Source: Mycobacterium conspicuum
Lineage (GTDB): Bacteria > Actinomycetota > Actinomycetes > Mycobacteriales > Mycobacteriaceae
Assembly (NCBI RefSeq): GCF_010730195.1
Contig: NZ_AP022613.1
Span: 186,001 to 250,000 of the forward strand
Direction of reading: 5' to 3'
DNA length: 64,000 nt
Made by a program: the position numbers and the translations under genes. The stretch's first letter is position 1; each line of letters starts with the position of its first letter. Below, in pieces: positions 63,628 through 64,000 of the stretch. Under the pieces are notes generated by a model, which did not search any database, had not been told where the DNA came from, and worked only from the letters and a program-made list of their open reading frames with translations.

Positions 63628-64000
63628 CTACCCGCTGGGGGACTGGCAGATCTTCCACTGATCGTCGCGAAACTGTAGGTCCAGGCTGCGTGTCGACCGC
63701 AGCGCCGGGTCGTAGGCCATGAACGTGGTGACGTTCGCCTCGGCGTGCTGGCCGTTGACCACGACCTGGTCGATGCTGGCGATCACCGGGAACTGCTTGG
63801 CGGCCGACACCCGCCGGTAGGTCTCGTCCCAGGCGTGCTCGTCGTAATCCACGTAGCCGTCGCGGGTGGTGCCACATGTGATGCTGCGCAACGTTTTCAG
63901 GTCGCCTCGTTGCACCGCGACGTCGAAGCTCTGGATGGTCTGGCGCACCTGGTCTTCCGGCGAGGTCGACACGGATTTGTGCTTGGTCAGCAATACCGTG
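63628..64000 (-). CDS. Rv0361-like membrane protein, C-terminal part (5' end outside window)
   Basis: The frame is open to the window edge, giving the last ~123 residues. They form an NTF2-like exported domain: DQVRQTIQSFDVAVQRGDLKTLRSITCG, YRRVSAAKQFPVIASIDQVVV and LDLQFRDDQWKICQSPSG, a pattern of the DUF4878/Rv0361 group, whose N-terminal part is disordered with one TM helix. In M. tuberculosis, mgtE lies between this gene and fba; here nothing does. Function unknown. Confidence 0.8.
   Translation of the reverse strand, partial: TVLLTKHKSVSTSPEDQVRQTIQSFDVAVQRGDLKTLRSITCGTTRDGYVDYDEHAWDETYRRVSAAKQFPVIASIDQVVVNGQHAEANVTTFMAYDPALRSTRSLDLQFRDDQWKICQSPSG

Overview
This window is chromosomal DNA of a slow-growing mycobacterium. 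The evidence is the high G+C content, an uninterrupted dnaK-grpE-dnaJ1-hspR operon, ttfA (TMM transport factor), an AspC/Rv0338c pair, a stand-alone PE protein and two PE_PGRS genes. PE_PGRS genes argue against the M. avium complex and the fast growers and fit relatives of M. kansasii, M. szulgai, M. marinum or M. gordonae; the species cannot be fixed from sequence alone. Rv names in the entries are M. tuberculosis homologues recalled from family knowledge, not search results.

Layout. 1-5 kb: a truncated LipJ-like hydrolase/cyclase, an epoxide-hydrolase-like protein, a mycothiol-dependent enzyme, rmlA, a YibE/F membrane protein and a PE protein. 5-13 kb: aspC, a large membrane Fe-S reductase (Rv0338c type), a membrane Hsp70-like protein with a Thr/Pro-rich outer tail, a small protein with a similar tail, a Tat-exported MsrB and an LpqJ-like lipoprotein. 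13-20 kb: a form II molybdenum hydroxylase (S, M, L subunits), a MobA-like nucleotidyltransferase, an amino-acid permease and a decarboxylase-type amidohydrolase. 20-24 kb: a cAMP-binding protein with a possible ribbon-helix-helix tail, convergent with a four-gene lipid/cyclase operon. 24-28.6 kb: the HspR-controlled dnaK operon with two HAIR-like operators. 28.7-38.5 kb: an accessory PE_PGRS zone holding a frameshifted PE_PGRS gene, a graveyard of hspR, aldose-epimerase and PE fragments, an intact epimerase, a flavohaemoglobin-like reductase and an intact PE_PGRS. 38.6-45.9 kb: clpB with its own HAIR and a SigH-like promoter, ttfA, an SDR, pyrE, a lipoprotein, an RNA methyltransferase and an orphan. 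46-57 kb: a LysR regulator divergent from a form I CO dehydrogenase cluster (xdhC-coxM-coxS-coxL-xdhC/YHS-moxR-coxG-VWA), ending in an Rv1625c-like adenylyl cyclase. 57-64 kb: a seven-bladed beta-propeller, a third (two-subunit) molybdenum hydroxylase, a GH76 protein, DedA, fba and the end of an Rv0361-like gene.

Three themes link the genes. First, molybdenum hydroxylases: three separate enzymes within 47 kb, with accessory proteins split between loci. Second, cyclic-nucleotide signalling: three class III cyclases and one cNMP-binding protein, one cyclase lying directly behind the CO dehydrogenase genes. Third, heat-shock control: HspR operators at both dnaK and clpB. The block from Rv0385 through clpB, cox and fba to Rv0361 is inverted relative to M. 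tuberculosis. Next to hspR, where one inversion end must lie, there are truncated second copies of hspR and the epimerase, which look like the remains of a tandem duplication resolved by decay. No tRNA, rRNA, CRISPR array, insertion sequence or prophage was recognised.
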